Made by a program: the position numbers and the translations under genes. DNA of 64,000 bases, taken from Aliarcobacter sp. Its GTDB lineage: Bacteria; Campylobacterota; Campylobacteria; Campylobacterales; Arcobacteraceae. The stretch is from contig JAQTXB010000003.1 of NCBI GenBank assembly GCA_028688995.1, forward strand, positions 204,000 to 267,999. Direction: 5' to 3'. Below the pieces are notes generated by a model that made no database searches, was not told the origin of the DNA, and saw only the letters and a program-made list of their open reading frames with translations. This document shows, in pieces, positions 53,967-63,712 of the stretch; the first letter of the stretch is position 1; every line of letters starts with the position of its first letter.

Positions 53967-55619
53967 CTAGTGAGCAACAGCTCCATCAGCACCGATACCA
54001 GTTTCAGCTCTAACATTTTGAGGCTCGAAAGCTTCAATTTCTCTTTGAGCACTTTCAGATTTATCAGTAATTGAGAAGAACCAAATTCCAATAAATGCAG
54101 TTGCAACAGAGAATAATGCAGGGTGTTTATAAGGGAAAATAGCTTTAGCATTTCCTAATATTTCAACCCATACAGTTGGACTTAAGATAACAAGTACAAC
54201 AGCAGTAATTAGACCCATGAATCCACCGATAAATGCACCTCTAGTTGTTAATTTTTTCCAGTAAATTGAAAGGAATAAAATTGGGAAGTTAGCAGAAGCA
54301 GCAATAGCAAATGCAAGACCAACCATGAATGCAATATTTTGTTTTTCAAAAGCAATACCTAAAATAACTCCAACAATACCAATAATAATAACTGATCTTT
54401 TTGAAACTTTAATTTCATCAGCTTCAGTTGCTTTTCCTTTTCTTAATACGATTGCATAAATATCATGAGATATTGAAGATGCACCAGCAAGAGTTAATCC
54501 AGAAACAACCGCTAAGATTGTAGCAAATGCAACAGCTGAAATAAATCCTAAGAATACATCTCCACCAACAACATGTGATAAGTGAATAGCAGCCATATTT
54601 CCACCACCGATTAATTTACCATCTTTGAAGTATTGTGCAGCATCTGGCCCTTGTAAGAACACGATTGCACCTAAACCAATAACAGCAATAATTAAGTAGA
54701 AGTAACCAATAAACCCAGTTGCATAAACAACAGATTTTCTAGCTTCTTTTGCATTTCCAACAGTAAAGAATCTCATTAAGATATGTGGTAAACCAGCAGT
54801 TCCTAACATTAATGCTAAACCTAAAGAAATAGCAGAAACAGGATCTGAAATAAATCCACCTGGAGCCATAATAGCTTGACCTTTAGGGTGTACTGCAACT
54901 GCTTGAGTAGCTAATTCACTGAAAGAGAAACCATAATGTGCCATTACCATGAATCCCATGAAAGTAACACCAGATAGTAATAATACTGCTTTGATAATTT
55001 GTACCCAAGTAGTTGCTAACATACCACCAAAAGTTACATAAATAATCATCATAACACCAACAAGGATAACTGCGTACTCATAATCCATACCAAATAAGAT
55101 TTGAATTAATTTTCCCGCTCCAACCATTTGAGCAATTAAATATAAAGTTACAACAGATAAAGAACCAAAAGCAGCTAAAATTCTGATTTTAGTTTGATCA
55201 AGTCTGTATGCAGCAATATCTGTAAAAGTAAATTTACCTAAGTTTCTTAATTTTTCAGCCATTAAGAATAAAATTACTGGCCAACCAACTAAAAATCCAA
55301 CAGCATAGATTAATCCATCATATCCACTTAAATAAATCATACCAGAAATACCTAAGAAAGAAGCAGCAGACATATAATCCCCAGCAATTGCCATACCATT
55401 TTGGAATCCTGTGATTCCTCCACCAGCTGTATAGAAATCTGAAGCAGATTTTGTTTTACTAGCAGCCCATTTTGTTATTCCTAATGTTCCAGCAATAAAT
55501 ATGAAGAACATAATAATTGCAGGTATATTTAAGTCTGATTTACCCATATCACCTAGTGAATCACCAGCTGCAAAAAGTCCTGCAGCTAATAGTGTTAAGA
55601 TTGTTAATATTTTAAACAT
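53967..55619 (-). CDS. actP: Cation/acetate symporter, copy 2
   Basis: This 550-aa paralogue of actP1 has the same [13 protein letters not shown] and [25 protein letters not shown] motifs and the same C-terminal pattern ([13 protein letters not shown]). Differences cluster in periplasmic or cytoplasmic loops (about 230-250 and 395-405). It shares one base with its DUF485 partner. The pair is probably a tandem duplicate of the DUF485-actP1 pair, with separate promoter and terminator. Confidence 0.94.
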   Translation of the reverse strand: MFKILTILTLLAAGLFAAGDSLGDMGKSDLNIPAIIMFFIFIAGTLGITKWAASKTKSASDFYTAGGGITGFQNGMAIAGDYMSAASFLGISGMIYLSGYDGLIYAVGFLVGWPVILFLMAEKLRNLGKFTFTDIAAYRLDQTKIRILAAFGSLSVVTLYLIAQMVGAGKLIQILFGMDYEYAVILVGVMMIIYVTFGGMLATTWVQIIKAVLLLSGVTFMGFMVMAHYGFSFSELATQAVAVHPKGQAIMAPGGFISDPVSAISLGLALMLGTAGLPHILMRFFTVGNAKEARKSVVYATGFIGYFYLIIAVIGLGAIVFLQGPDAAQYFKDGKLIGGGNMAAIHLSHVVGGDVFLGFISAVAFATILAVVSGLTLAGASSISHDIYAIVLRKGKATEADEIKVSKRSVIIIGIVGVILGIAFEKQNIAFMVGLAFAIAASANFPILFLSIYWKKLTTRGAFIGGFMGLITAVVLVILSPTVWVEILGNAKAIFPYKHPALFSVATAFIGIWFFSITDKSESAQREIEAFEPQNVRAETGIGADGAVAH

Positions 55620-55933
55620 TATTTACCACCCATAGCTTGTTTTTTTATTTCATTTGTTAAGTCTTCAAATTCACTATTTGCTCTATTAACATAGATTAAT
55701 GTTGTTATAAAACTTATAACAATAATTGCAGCTCCAACAGGAAATGCATAAGTCATAACACCATCACCGATTTTTGTAGCTAAAAGCTCTTTATCGAATG
55801 CAATAACTAAGATGTAACTATAGAACATAGCTAAAACAAAAAGCGATAGTTTTAAAGAAAAAGAATTTCTTTTTGAAACTAGCTCGTGATACTTCGGATT
55901 AGATTTAATCTTTTCTACCAATTCTAAATTCAT
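55619..55933 (-). CDS. DUF485 membrane protein, partner of actP2
   Basis: 104 aa with two TM helices and the motif [13 protein letters not shown]. Same length and layout as the copy at 53263-53577. It starts after AGGAG and is the first gene of the actP2 unit. A palindromic AGCAATATTGCT (56056-56067) lies in the upstream region. Confidence 0.9.
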   Translation of the reverse strand: MNLELVEKIKSNPKYHELVSKRNSFSLKLSLFVLAMFYSYILVIAFDKELLATKIGDGVMTYAFPVGAAIIVISFITTLIYVNRANSEFEDLTNEIKKQAMGGK

Positions 55934-56123
55934 TTTTTCTCCTAAGATATATATTGTAACTAAAGGTACTGTGTAATTGTAAACAATTAAAGTTGCAACA
56001 ACATAGCATTTAATTAATATCTGAAAAATATTTTAATAGAATTAGACTTAATAGGAGCAATATTGCTTTTAACTACCGATAATATCGCTATTTATGGAAG
56101 TAAATGTAATTTTATATTATTTA

Positions 56124-56756
56124 TTAATTTGTATAAAAAGTTGTTTTTGGAGCAGTTAATTCTTTAAGTTTTAGAAACATCATAGATGTCATGATAGCAT
56201 CATTTAGTGCATCATGCTTTCCAAGAGCAGGAATATCAAGATTTTTTAGTATAGTATCAAACCTTAAATCAATAAATTCATAATGAGTTGTTTTTTTTCT
56301 TATCTTATAATACATCGATGAAACTTCAATAGTTTCATTTGGTAGGTTTATTCCAATAAATTTTTTTGTATATTTAGAAATCATTGCAACGTCAAATTTT
56401 ATATAATATCCAACTATTGGTCTTGAACCAATAAATTCTAATAATTGATAAATTCCATCTTCTGGATTTATTCCATTTTCCAAATCAATAGGTCTTATAT
56501 GATGTATTTTTATTGATTCTGGATTAATATTTTTAGAGGGTTTTAGAAAAATGTTAAATGTTTTTCTCATTAATATTTTGTTCTCTTTTATATGAACCGC
56601 TCCAATAGAAAGTATTTCATCTTTTTTAGTATTTAATCCACTTGTTTCACAATCTAAACATACATATTCATTTGAAGTTGGTTTATTAAATAAAAAATCA
56701 AATCTTTTATCTAAGAGTTTTTTTCTATTCCAATTTTTAAAAAAGTTAGCAAACAT
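56124..56756 (-). CDS. DEDDh 3'-5' exonuclease (DnaQ-like), pair 2
   Basis: 210 aa. Exo I LDCETSGLNTKKDEILSIGAV, Exo II near IVGYYIKFDVAMISKY, Exo III KHDALNDAIMTS. It is a paralogue of the exonuclease at 49035-49655 and shares a base with its DUF294 partner. All catalytic acidic residues are present. Role unknown. Confidence 0.88.
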   Translation of the reverse strand: MFANFFKNWNRKKLLDKRFDFLFNKPTSNEYVCLDCETSGLNTKKDEILSIGAVHIKENKILMRKTFNIFLKPSKNINPESIKIHHIRPIDLENGINPEDGIYQLLEFIGSRPIVGYYIKFDVAMISKYTKKFIGINLPNETIEVSSMYYKIRKKTTHYEFIDLRFDTILKNLDIPALGKHDALNDAIMTSMMFLKLKELTAPKTTFYTN

Positions 56757-58576
56757 TATGAAATTTTGTCAATTCTAAAAGTATAAGAGATGAATTTTTT
56801 AAATTCATTTACAATTTTGAAAGAATCTTTTAATAAGTCTCTCTCAATTTTTCCTAAGTTTTGAGTGTTTATCTCATTATTAACTTCTTTATTATTTTGA
56901 ATATTTTCAAGTTGTGCTTTTAATCTTAGTGTATTTACAACATCAAATGCTTCTAATAGTTCAGCAGCTTTATCTTTTTCTAAAACTTTTTTATCTTCAA
57001 GAATTTTTATTCTTTTTACCGTTGTTGTTTCTCTAATTCTTTCTCTTAATGCTAAACTTCTAATTCCTTGAACTATTGGGAAAACGGCTGCTTTTTTTAT
57101 ATCTATTGTATGGGATTTTGACATCATATAAGTAAGTGTATTTGGTGTATCAAAGGTTAAAGTTGCCCTTGAAAAATATGCCATAAATACATCTTGATTA
57201 TGAAGTTTGTTAAATAAGTCATCTTTTAGATTGATTAATAACTCTTTATTTCCTGCAACTGCAAAAGAATCAAAGAAAATTGCTAAATCCATGTAATTTT
57301 GCATATCAGGAGCTTCAATCCATCTAGCAGTTTCATTTTTATATTCGTTCGCATTTTTACACCAAAATGGATTTGAAACCATAATATTTCCTTCACATGA
57401 AGGGTACCCAAAATCAATAAGATGTTTAGTAATTTCTTTCATATAAGGCCTATATTGTTCCACATCCACACCATCTTTTACTACAAGGGCATTATCTTGG
57501 TCTGTTTTTATAATTTGCTCATTTCTTCCTTCACTTCCCATAACAATAAAACAAGCATTATTTATTAGTTCACTTGGTAAAACTAAAGAGTAGAGTTTTT
57601 GGTAAACTTTTGTATTTAATTGACCAATTAAATTTGAAATGTGATTTACTTTTACACCTTTTGCATGAAGACTTTTTATTATATTTATTAAATCTTTACT
57701 TGCAGTTTTTAAATCTTCAATATTTTTAGCTTTTTTGATTTTTGAATCAACAACATAAGTATGATTTGCAAAATGTGAAAGAACATCAACTTGTTCTAAA
57801 ACTCCAATCAATTCAAATTTATTGTTTATTACACCAATTCTTTTAATATTTTTTTTAATAAGTAAAGTAAGAGCTTCAAATAAATAGTCATCATTAAAAA
57901 CTGTTAAAAGTGGAAATGTTGCAATTTCTTTTACCGGAATTGACAAATTTCTACCTTCTAATAATACTTTTATTTTTAGAAGTGAATCTGTAATTATTCC
58001 ATATTCCCCATTTTTTCTTTTTATGATAATACTAGAGGTTTTATATTCCATAGATTGCTCAATAGCATCAATTAATTTTATATCTTCATCAACAACACAA
58101 GCTTCTTGAATAAGTGTATCTTCAACTCTTGAAATCATAAATGATGATAATTCAGAGGTATATTCTTTATGTTTTAATGTTTGAATTCTATTTACTAAAT
58201 CTTTCAAAAAATAGTCTTTAAATTGCTGATTTAGTTCAAGTAATTTTAAAAAACTATTTTTTTCTAACTCATAACAAATCAAATCTTCATAAACTTTAAA
58301 TGTATTATTACATTTTCCATAAATTAATGAGTTTGAATCAAAAGAATCTTGGTAATGATAATCCATAACCACAATATTTTCATCTGAATATTCGTAAACC
58401 GAACCTTTTATTATTATAAAAAAATAGTTGGGAATTTTTTCTTGATTTATCAATATTGAATCTTTAGGATAATATGCAATATCCATATGTTTTATACATA
58501 TTTCCATTTGTTCTTGAGTTAAAACTTGGAAAGGGTGAATATTTGAAAGAAAAGTTTTTTGGTCTTGGATACTCAT
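56756..58576 (-). CDS. cNMP-binding/CBS/DUF294 nucleotidyltransferase-like protein, pair 2
   Basis: The protein is 606 aa with the same domain order as pair 1: cNMP-binding fold (about 10-125), CBS pair (about 150-275), DUF294 nucleotidyltransferase (IVMGSEGRNEQIIKTDQDNALVV, about residue 340) and a C-terminal helical domain. The motif reads GRNEQ rather than GRGEQ. It lies 54 nt downstream of the SSS symporter, and a hairpin separates them. Its repeated pairing with symporter genes suggests control of carboxylate uptake. Confidence 0.88.
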   Translation of the reverse strand: MSIQDQKTFLSNIHPFQVLTQEQMEICIKHMDIAYYPKDSILINQEKIPNYFFIIIKGSVYEYSDENIVVMDYHYQDSFDSNSLIYGKCNNTFKVYEDLICYELEKNSFLKLLELNQQFKDYFLKDLVNRIQTLKHKEYTSELSSFMISRVEDTLIQEACVVDEDIKLIDAIEQSMEYKTSSIIIKRKNGEYGIITDSLLKIKVLLEGRNLSIPVKEIATFPLLTVFNDDYLFEALTLLIKKNIKRIGVINNKFELIGVLEQVDVLSHFANHTYVVDSKIKKAKNIEDLKTASKDLINIIKSLHAKGVKVNHISNLIGQLNTKVYQKLYSLVLPSELINNACFIVMGSEGRNEQIIKTDQDNALVVKDGVDVEQYRPYMKEITKHLIDFGYPSCEGNIMVSNPFWCKNANEYKNETARWIEAPDMQNYMDLAIFFDSFAVAGNKELLINLKDDLFNKLHNQDVFMAYFSRATLTFDTPNTLTYMMSKSHTIDIKKAAVFPIVQGIRSLALRERIRETTTVKRIKILEDKKVLEKDKAAELLEAFDVVNTLRLKAQLENIQNNKEVNNEINTQNLGKIERDLLKDSFKIVNEFKKFISYTFRIDKIS

Positions 58577-58593
58577 TTAGTTGCCTATTTTGT

Positions 58594-58619
58594 AAAAGTA
58601 TACCAAAAGGTATACTTTT
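58594..58619 (-). terminator. Hairpin after the SSS symporter
   Basis: Perfect 11-bp stem (58594-58604 / 58609-58619) with a 4-nt loop. The distal arm ends in TTTT, then ACAAAA on the minus strand, so part of the T-run is inside the stem. It lies 11 nt after the symporter stop. Confidence 0.6.
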
Positions 58620-58630
58620 TGGGGTTGTTT

Positions 58631-60526
58631 CTAATGTTCGATTGCTTCAGATGCACCTGAGGGAATTCTAATTCGTTCAACAAGTTCTTGAATATGAAAA
58701 GGTGGTGGTGGAGTCATTCTTGATACTGCAAATGCTACAATAAAGTGTAATAAAGTTCCAAGAGTTCCAATTCCTGTTGGGTTTATTCCAAATAGATAAT
58801 CTTTTGGATCTCCACCTAAGAATACAAAATAAACAATATAGGTAAATGTAAAAGTAAGACCTACAATGATACCAGCAATTGCTCCCTCTTTATTCATTCT
58901 TTTATCAAATACACCAAGAATAATTGTTGGGAAAAATGCAGCAGCAGCTAAACCAAATGCAAAAGCAACTACTTGTGCAACAAAACCTGGAGGATTAATT
59001 CCTAAGTAACCAGCCACTAAAATTGCAACAATTGCTGAGATTCTTGCCCACATTAACTCTGTATTCTCTGTTAATGTAGATCTTCCTGTCTCTTTATTTT
59101 TAAAAATAATTTGTCCCATTAAATCGTGAGAAATTGATGAAGCAATTACAAGTAGTAAACCAGCTGCTGTTGATAAAGCAGCAGCTAAACCACCAGCTGC
59201 AATTAAAGCAATAACCCAATTTGGTAAATTTGCAATTTCAGGATTTGCAAGAACCATAATATCAACATCAACATACAATTCATTAGCAACACCATTACCT
59301 TTTGCTAATTCAGCTTCCTCAGCCATAGGTTTCCCATTTGTTGTTAATTTATGCCCATCATTAGCTCTATTATCTCCATCAAATACAGGTTTTCCACCTT
59401 TCCCATCAAATGCTACTCCTGAGGCATATTGGATTTTCCCATCACCATTTCTATCATTCCATGCTAATAATCCACCATTTTCCCATGTTTGGAACCATTT
59501 TCCATGATTAATAGTTCCATCTACATTTCTAGCTTCACCATTAACAAACTCTTCATAGTTTACATTTTGTACATTTTTAATTAAATTTATTCTTGAAAAT
59601 GATGCAACAGAAGAGATAGTCGTATACATAATAGCAATAAATAGTAATGCCCAACCAGCAGAAATTCTTGCATCTTTTACTGTAGGAACAGTAAAAAATC
59701 TAACAATTACATGGGGTAATCCTGCTGTTCCTAACATTAAAGCAGTTGTTAACATGAACATATTCCATAGATTACCTGGTTTTGTATATTCATTAAATCC
59801 TAAATCTAATAAAGATTGATCAAGGGCATGCAAAAGATAAGTTCCCTCTGGAATAACCTGTACTCCTGTATTAAAGGCAAAAGTAGTTTGTGAAAAAATA
59901 CCTAATTGCGGTAAAAAAGTATCAGTTACTTGTAATGATAAGAAAATAGCAGGAATCATATACGCAAAAATCATAACCATATATTGAGCAACTTGAGTGT
60001 AAGTAATACCTTTCATTCCTCCAAGAACTGAGTAAAAAAATACAATTGCCATACCAATAATAACACCTGTATTAATATCAACTTGTAAGAATCTAGAAAA
60101 AACAATTCCAACCCCTCTCATTTGACCAGCAACATATGTAAATGATACAAATATTACTCCAATTACTGCAACTAATCTTGCAACATCAGAATAGTATCTA
60201 TCACCAACAAAATCAGGAACAGTAAATTTACCAAATTTTCTTAAATATGGTGCCAAAAGCATTGCAAGTAGAACATATCCACCTGTCCATCCCATTAAAT
60301 ATGCACCACCATCAGAACCTTTAAAAGAGATGATTCCTGCTAATGAAATAAATGATGCAGCACTCATCCAATCAGCTGCAGTTGCCATTCCATTTGAAAT
60401 TGGATGAACTCCACCACCAGCAACGTAAAATTCTTTTGTTGAACTAGCTTTTGCCCAAAGTGCGATACCAATATATGTAGCAAATGAGATGCCAACAAAT
60501 AGATAAATTAATGTTTGTAAATCCAT
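58631..60526 (-). CDS. Sodium:solute symporter (VC_2705-type) with soluble insert
   Basis: This 631-aa SSS-family transporter has about 13 helices and N-terminal AGGGVHPISNGMATAADWMSAASF. Its DUF4212 partner marks it as the large subunit of the VC_2705 type. Residues about 325-430 form a hydrophilic insert between helices that contains DRNGDGKI, an EF-hand-like calcium loop, and a second Asp/Gly-rich stretch. Likely substrates are acetate, lactate or similar carboxylates. The start follows GGGAG. Confidence 0.92.
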   Translation of the reverse strand: MDLQTLIYLFVGISFATYIGIALWAKASSTKEFYVAGGGVHPISNGMATAADWMSAASFISLAGIISFKGSDGGAYLMGWTGGYVLLAMLLAPYLRKFGKFTVPDFVGDRYYSDVARLVAVIGVIFVSFTYVAGQMRGVGIVFSRFLQVDINTGVIIGMAIVFFYSVLGGMKGITYTQVAQYMVMIFAYMIPAIFLSLQVTDTFLPQLGIFSQTTFAFNTGVQVIPEGTYLLHALDQSLLDLGFNEYTKPGNLWNMFMLTTALMLGTAGLPHVIVRFFTVPTVKDARISAGWALLFIAIMYTTISSVASFSRINLIKNVQNVNYEEFVNGEARNVDGTINHGKWFQTWENGGLLAWNDRNGDGKIQYASGVAFDGKGGKPVFDGDNRANDGHKLTTNGKPMAEEAELAKGNGVANELYVDVDIMVLANPEIANLPNWVIALIAAGGLAAALSTAAGLLLVIASSISHDLMGQIIFKNKETGRSTLTENTELMWARISAIVAILVAGYLGINPPGFVAQVVAFAFGLAAAAFFPTIILGVFDKRMNKEGAIAGIIVGLTFTFTYIVYFVFLGGDPKDYLFGINPTGIGTLGTLLHFIVAFAVSRMTPPPPFHIQELVERIRIPSGASEAIEH

Positions 60527-60537
60527 TGTATTACTCC

Positions 60538-60792
60538 CTATTCATTAACGCCATATTTTTCATCTATTCCTGTCATTACTTTTACATAAACAAAAATTAA
60601 GATAACAAAAACATAAATGGCACCTTGTTGTGCAAACCAATAACCTAATTTAACTCCACTAATTTCAATTGCATTCAGTTCATTGATAAATAGAATCCCA
60701 CAACCAAAAGAAAATACGAACCATACTAATAATAATTTAACAATCATCGAGATGTTCTCTCTCCAATATGCTTGTGCTTTTTCAGGACTCAT
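60538..60792 (-). CDS. DUF4212 small subunit of the SSS symporter
   Basis: 84 aa from ATG at 60790-60792 (MSPEKAQAYWRENIS), preceded by AGGAG. The frame is open further upstream, but that part has no ribosome-binding site and does not fit the family. Two TM helices (about 18-36 and 50-72). DUF4212 proteins regularly precede VC_2705-type symporters and probably form a complex with them. It starts the DUF4212-SSS unit. Confidence 0.9.
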   Translation of the reverse strand: MSPEKAQAYWRENISMIVKLLLVWFVFSFGCGILFINELNAIEISGVKLGYWFAQQGAIYVFVILIFVYVKVMTGIDEKYGVNE

Positions 60793-60932
60793 TTTACTCT
60801 CCTTATAAATTTGTATAAAAAATATTAAATAATTAAATTTGGTAATTATAATAGTAGTAAATAGCAAAAACATAGCAATTATTATTATTTAAGATAAGAA
60901 TAAATAAGTTTTGAGTGTTTAGTAGAAGTTTA

Positions 60933-60953
60933 AAACTCCAAGTAATGGAGTTT
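60933..60953 (-). terminator. Hairpin at the end of the response regulator gene
   Basis: An 8-bp stem (60933-60940 / 60946-60953) overlaps the response regulator stop codon; TAAAC follows on the minus strand. Modest strength. Confidence 0.45.
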
Positions 60954-61617
60954 AAGCTGAATAATATCTATCGATTTTATATCCAAGACCACGAATATTT
61001 TTTATGAAATCTTCTTTTAATGCTTTTTTTAATCTTGAAATTTCAGCTCTAATAGTGGGATTATCAATATCTTCTCCATCCCAAATATCAATTCTAAATC
61101 TTTCAAAATCTACAATCATATTTATATTAAGAGCAAGAATATGAATAATCTCTAACTGTTTTTTTGTAAGGTTTTGTGGTTCACCATTAAAATATAATGT
61201 TTGTTTATCTTTTGAATAAGAATAGTTTTCTGAGAATTTAATATGTGAAGTATTATTTTGTTCTTTCTTTAGAATTTGATTAATTTTAATACCTAATTCA
61301 CCTAAATGAAAAGGTTTCTTAATATATTCTCTACAACCTAGATTATAAGCTTTTGAAATATCTTCAATATCAATTAATGCTGAAATAAAAATTGTTGGAA
61401 TATAAATCTTTTTATCATTTAACTCACTTAATATTTCAAATCCATCTTTTGTTGGTACATTTATATCTAATACCAATAAATCATAAGTTGTCGAATCAAG
61501 TTTATCTAAAACTTCTTGTCCATCACAAAAACTTTCAACCATATGCCCTATATTCTTTAGATATTCGCTAATGGCATTATTAAGCATTAATTCATCTTCA
61601 AGTAGTAGTATCTTCAT
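60952..61617 (-). CDS. OmpR-type response regulator
   Basis: 221 aa. The receiver domain has the phosphoacceptor Asp51 (LLVLDINVPTKDG), acidic pair EDE near residue 7 and Lys in YIKKPFHLGELG. The C-terminal winged helix is OmpR/PhoB-like, with RAEISRLKKAL and RGLGYKI. Its start lies inside the end of the histidine kinase gene (20-nt overlap), so they form one two-component pair. Next to DUF4212-SSS, it may control the symporter. Confidence 0.93.
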   Translation of the reverse strand: MKILLLEDELMLNNAISEYLKNIGHMVESFCDGQEVLDKLDSTTYDLLVLDINVPTKDGFEILSELNDKKIYIPTIFISALIDIEDISKAYNLGCREYIKKPFHLGELGIKINQILKKEQNNTSHIKFSENYSYSKDKQTLYFNGEPQNLTKKQLEIIHILALNINMIVDFERFRIDIWDGEDIDNPTIRAEISRLKKALKEDFIKNIRGLGYKIDRYYSA

Positions 61618-63181
61618 TTATTTTGAACCTATAAGTAAATTTTGTCTCTTTTTCATTTGAATCTAAATCGATTATAACTAAATTTTTATCACATATATCT
61701 TTGACAATTTTCAATCCAAGACCAAATCCACCCCTTGCATTATTTTCCCTATAAAAATCATCAAAGATTTTATTTTGATGTTCAATTCTTTTTGAATGGG
61801 TCGAAACACTAAATTCTATCTCTTCATCATTTATATAATGTAATTTAACAATTATTGGAGATTTTGCAAAAGAGTATTTGATTGCATTAGATAAGTTATT
61901 ATCTATTACTCTTTGAAGTTCTGTAATATTAAATTTTATATAAATATCTTCTTCAATATCACTTGTAAAATGTAATGAGTTTGAAAGAGCAATTTCATCA
62001 AAAAAATCTATTCTTGATTGTAAGATTCTAGAAAACTCTAAATACTCTTTTTCATATATAACTCTGTCTTTTTTTACTAAATAGGATAAATCATCGTAAA
62101 TATATTGAATTATTTTTGAACCTGATTCAATATTTGTAATATATTTGTTATTTGGTATTTTCATTTTAAGTAAATCAATATTTGTTTGTATTATTGATAG
62201 GGGAGTATTTATTTCATGAACAGAGTTTTTTATAAATTTTTTTTGTGAATCAATAAGATTTGTTAGTTCTTTAGTTTTTTCATTAACCTTATACTCCAAG
62301 TTTTTGTTTAAATCTTCAAGCATATTAGTTCTTAATTTTATATTGTTCATAGCGTCTGTTGCATAATTTGCAATAACTTTGAATTCTCCAAAAATTAATC
62401 TATTTTGATTTATTGGTTTATCATCTTTTTGCGATTCTTTAAAATATTTTCCAATTTCCTTAACATCATTTACAATTAAAATAGTGGCATTTTTATAAAT
62501 GAATATAGAATATAAAACAAGCATAATTGTAAGAGAAGTAATTTGTAAAGTATAGTTAGAAATTTTTTGATTATAACCTTCTTCTTTTTCTTTTACTAAT
62601 TTATCAATTTCATCTAAATAAACACCTTTACCTATAGTCCAATTCCATCTATCATAAGATTTAGCATAAGATATCTTGTTTGTTTGTTTTCCAATTTCAG
62701 GTTTATACCAAATATATTCAACATATCCACCTAAATACTTCTTAGAAGCTTTTATTAGCTCTTTTATAACTTCTTTATTGTTAATATCTTTTGTATTTAA
62801 AAAATTTTGGCCAATATTATTTTTAAATACGGAATCATGAATAAGATTACCATCAAAGTCATAAATGAAAACATATTCATTTTGAGTTACACCAATTCTT
62901 AACTTTTGAATAGCTTGAATAACTTCTTTTTGAATTGTTGCTTCTAGTTTTTTATCTTTGTTAGCTTCATAATAATAATCAATAAAATTTATCACATAAT
63001 TAACGTGATTTTTTATTAATTCTTTTTGATTGTCAGTGTAATCATTTTTTAAAGTTTGTATTTTTTCTTGTAAATCTTCATGTGCATTATTAATAATTAT
63101 GAAGGTAAAAAAAGAGATTAATACGATAATAAATAAAATACTATAAACGATTAGATGATATAAACTTTTTGCTTTTAACAT
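61598..63181 (-). CDS. Cache-domain sensor histidine kinase
   Basis: 527 aa. TM helix 1 (about 10-30), a periplasmic sCache_2-type domain (about 35-200; YVFIYDFDGNLIHDSVFKNNIGQNFL, WNWTIGKGVYLDEID), TM helix 2 (about 205-225), a coiled-coil linker, HisKA with phosphoacceptor HEINTPLS (about residue 322) and HATPase_c. The N-box NNLSNAIKYSF and G2 box GGFGLGLKIVKD are good, but the G1 region reads STHSKRI instead of DNG-type. Cache domains of this class often sense small organic acids, which fits the adjacent carboxylate symporter. Confidence 0.9.
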   Translation of the reverse strand: MLKAKSLYHLIVYSILFIIVLISFFTFIIINNAHEDLQEKIQTLKNDYTDNQKELIKNHVNYVINFIDYYYEANKDKKLEATIQKEVIQAIQKLRIGVTQNEYVFIYDFDGNLIHDSVFKNNIGQNFLNTKDINNKEVIKELIKASKKYLGGYVEYIWYKPEIGKQTNKISYAKSYDRWNWTIGKGVYLDEIDKLVKEKEEGYNQKISNYTLQITSLTIMLVLYSIFIYKNATILIVNDVKEIGKYFKESQKDDKPINQNRLIFGEFKVIANYATDAMNNIKLRTNMLEDLNKNLEYKVNEKTKELTNLIDSQKKFIKNSVHEINTPLSIIQTNIDLLKMKIPNNKYITNIESGSKIIQYIYDDLSYLVKKDRVIYEKEYLEFSRILQSRIDFFDEIALSNSLHFTSDIEEDIYIKFNITELQRVIDNNLSNAIKYSFAKSPIIVKLHYINDEEIEFSVSTHSKRIEHQNKIFDDFYRENNARGGFGLGLKIVKDICDKNLVIIDLDSNEKETKFTYRFKINEDTTT

Positions 63182-63254
63182 TAAAAACCTTTTTTTAAAT
63201 TGAAGGTATAATATCTAGTTTTATATGAGAAGCTTCTTTGAAAGGATTTAAAAG

Positions 63255-63331
63255 TGGCGCGGTTGAAGGGACTCGAACCCTCGACCTCCTGCGTGACAGG
63301 CAGGCATTCTAACCAACTAAACTACAACCGC
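63255..63331 (-). tRNA. tRNA-Asp(GTC), copy 1
   Basis: 77 nt. Acceptor stem GCGGTTG/CAACCGC, discriminator G and encoded CCA. Anticodon arm CCTGC-CTGTCAC-GCAGG gives GTC (Asp). T-arm GGTTCGAGTCC. Identical to the copy at 63713-63789. Confidence 0.97.
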
Positions 63332-63424
63332 ACTTAAAAATACTATTTATAAAGAATAAATAGAAGTCACGAAAAAAATAATCTTTAAAAATCTAATGCC
63401 ACTGCATTTTATAACTTTTAAAAA

Positions 63425-63500
63425 TGGTGGTCGATATAAGACTCGAACTTATGACATCTACCTTGTAAGGGTAGCGCTCTACCAACTGAGCTAATCGACC
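63425..63500 (-). tRNA. tRNA-Val(TAC), copy 1
   Basis: 76 nt with acceptor GGTCGAT/ATCGACC, discriminator A and encoded CCA. Anticodon arm CTACC-CTTACAA-GGTAG gives TAC (Val). D-arm GCTCAGTTGG. The 93-bp spacer to tRNA-Asp holds no other gene. Confidence 0.97.
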
Positions 63501-63519
63501 ATTTGTTGCATTTCAAACT

Positions 63520-63594
63520 TGGTGACCCCTAGGGGATTCGAACCCCTGTGGCATGGATGAAAACCATGAATCCTAACCGTTAGATGAAGGGGCC
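63520..63594 (-). tRNA. tRNA-Glu(TTC)
   Basis: 75 nt. Acceptor GGCCCCT/AGGGGTC with one G-T pair, discriminator A, encoded CCA. Anticodon arm CATGG-TTTTCAT-CCATG gives TTC (Glu). U34 is an expected target of MnmA encoded at 38521-39555. Confidence 0.97.
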
Positions 63595-63618
63595 AAGATT
63601 ATGCAACAAAAATATAAA

Positions 63619-63694
63619 TGGTGACCCGTGATGGATTCGAACCATCGGCCCCCTCATTAAAAGTGAGATGCTCTACCGGCTGAGCTAACGGGTC
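63619..63694 (-). tRNA. tRNA-Lys(TTT)
   Basis: 76 nt. Acceptor GACCCGT/ACGGGTC, discriminator A, encoded CCA. Anticodon loop CTTTTAA gives TTT (Lys); the anticodon stem has one T-G pair. It is the single-copy member of the visible cluster and lies between the two repeat copies. Confidence 0.96.
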
Positions 63695-63712
63695 ACATAA
63701 ACAAAATAAAAG

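Larger units (their letters stand above)
63249..63542. repeat. Direct repeat, copy 1 (tRNA-Asp, -Val, start of -Glu)
   Basis: This stretch of at least 294 bp recurs without difference at 63707-64000 (offset 458 bp), including the non-coding spacers. The second copy is cut by the window end, so the true unit may be longer. The whole unit also contains tRNA-Lys once. Confidence 0.9.
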
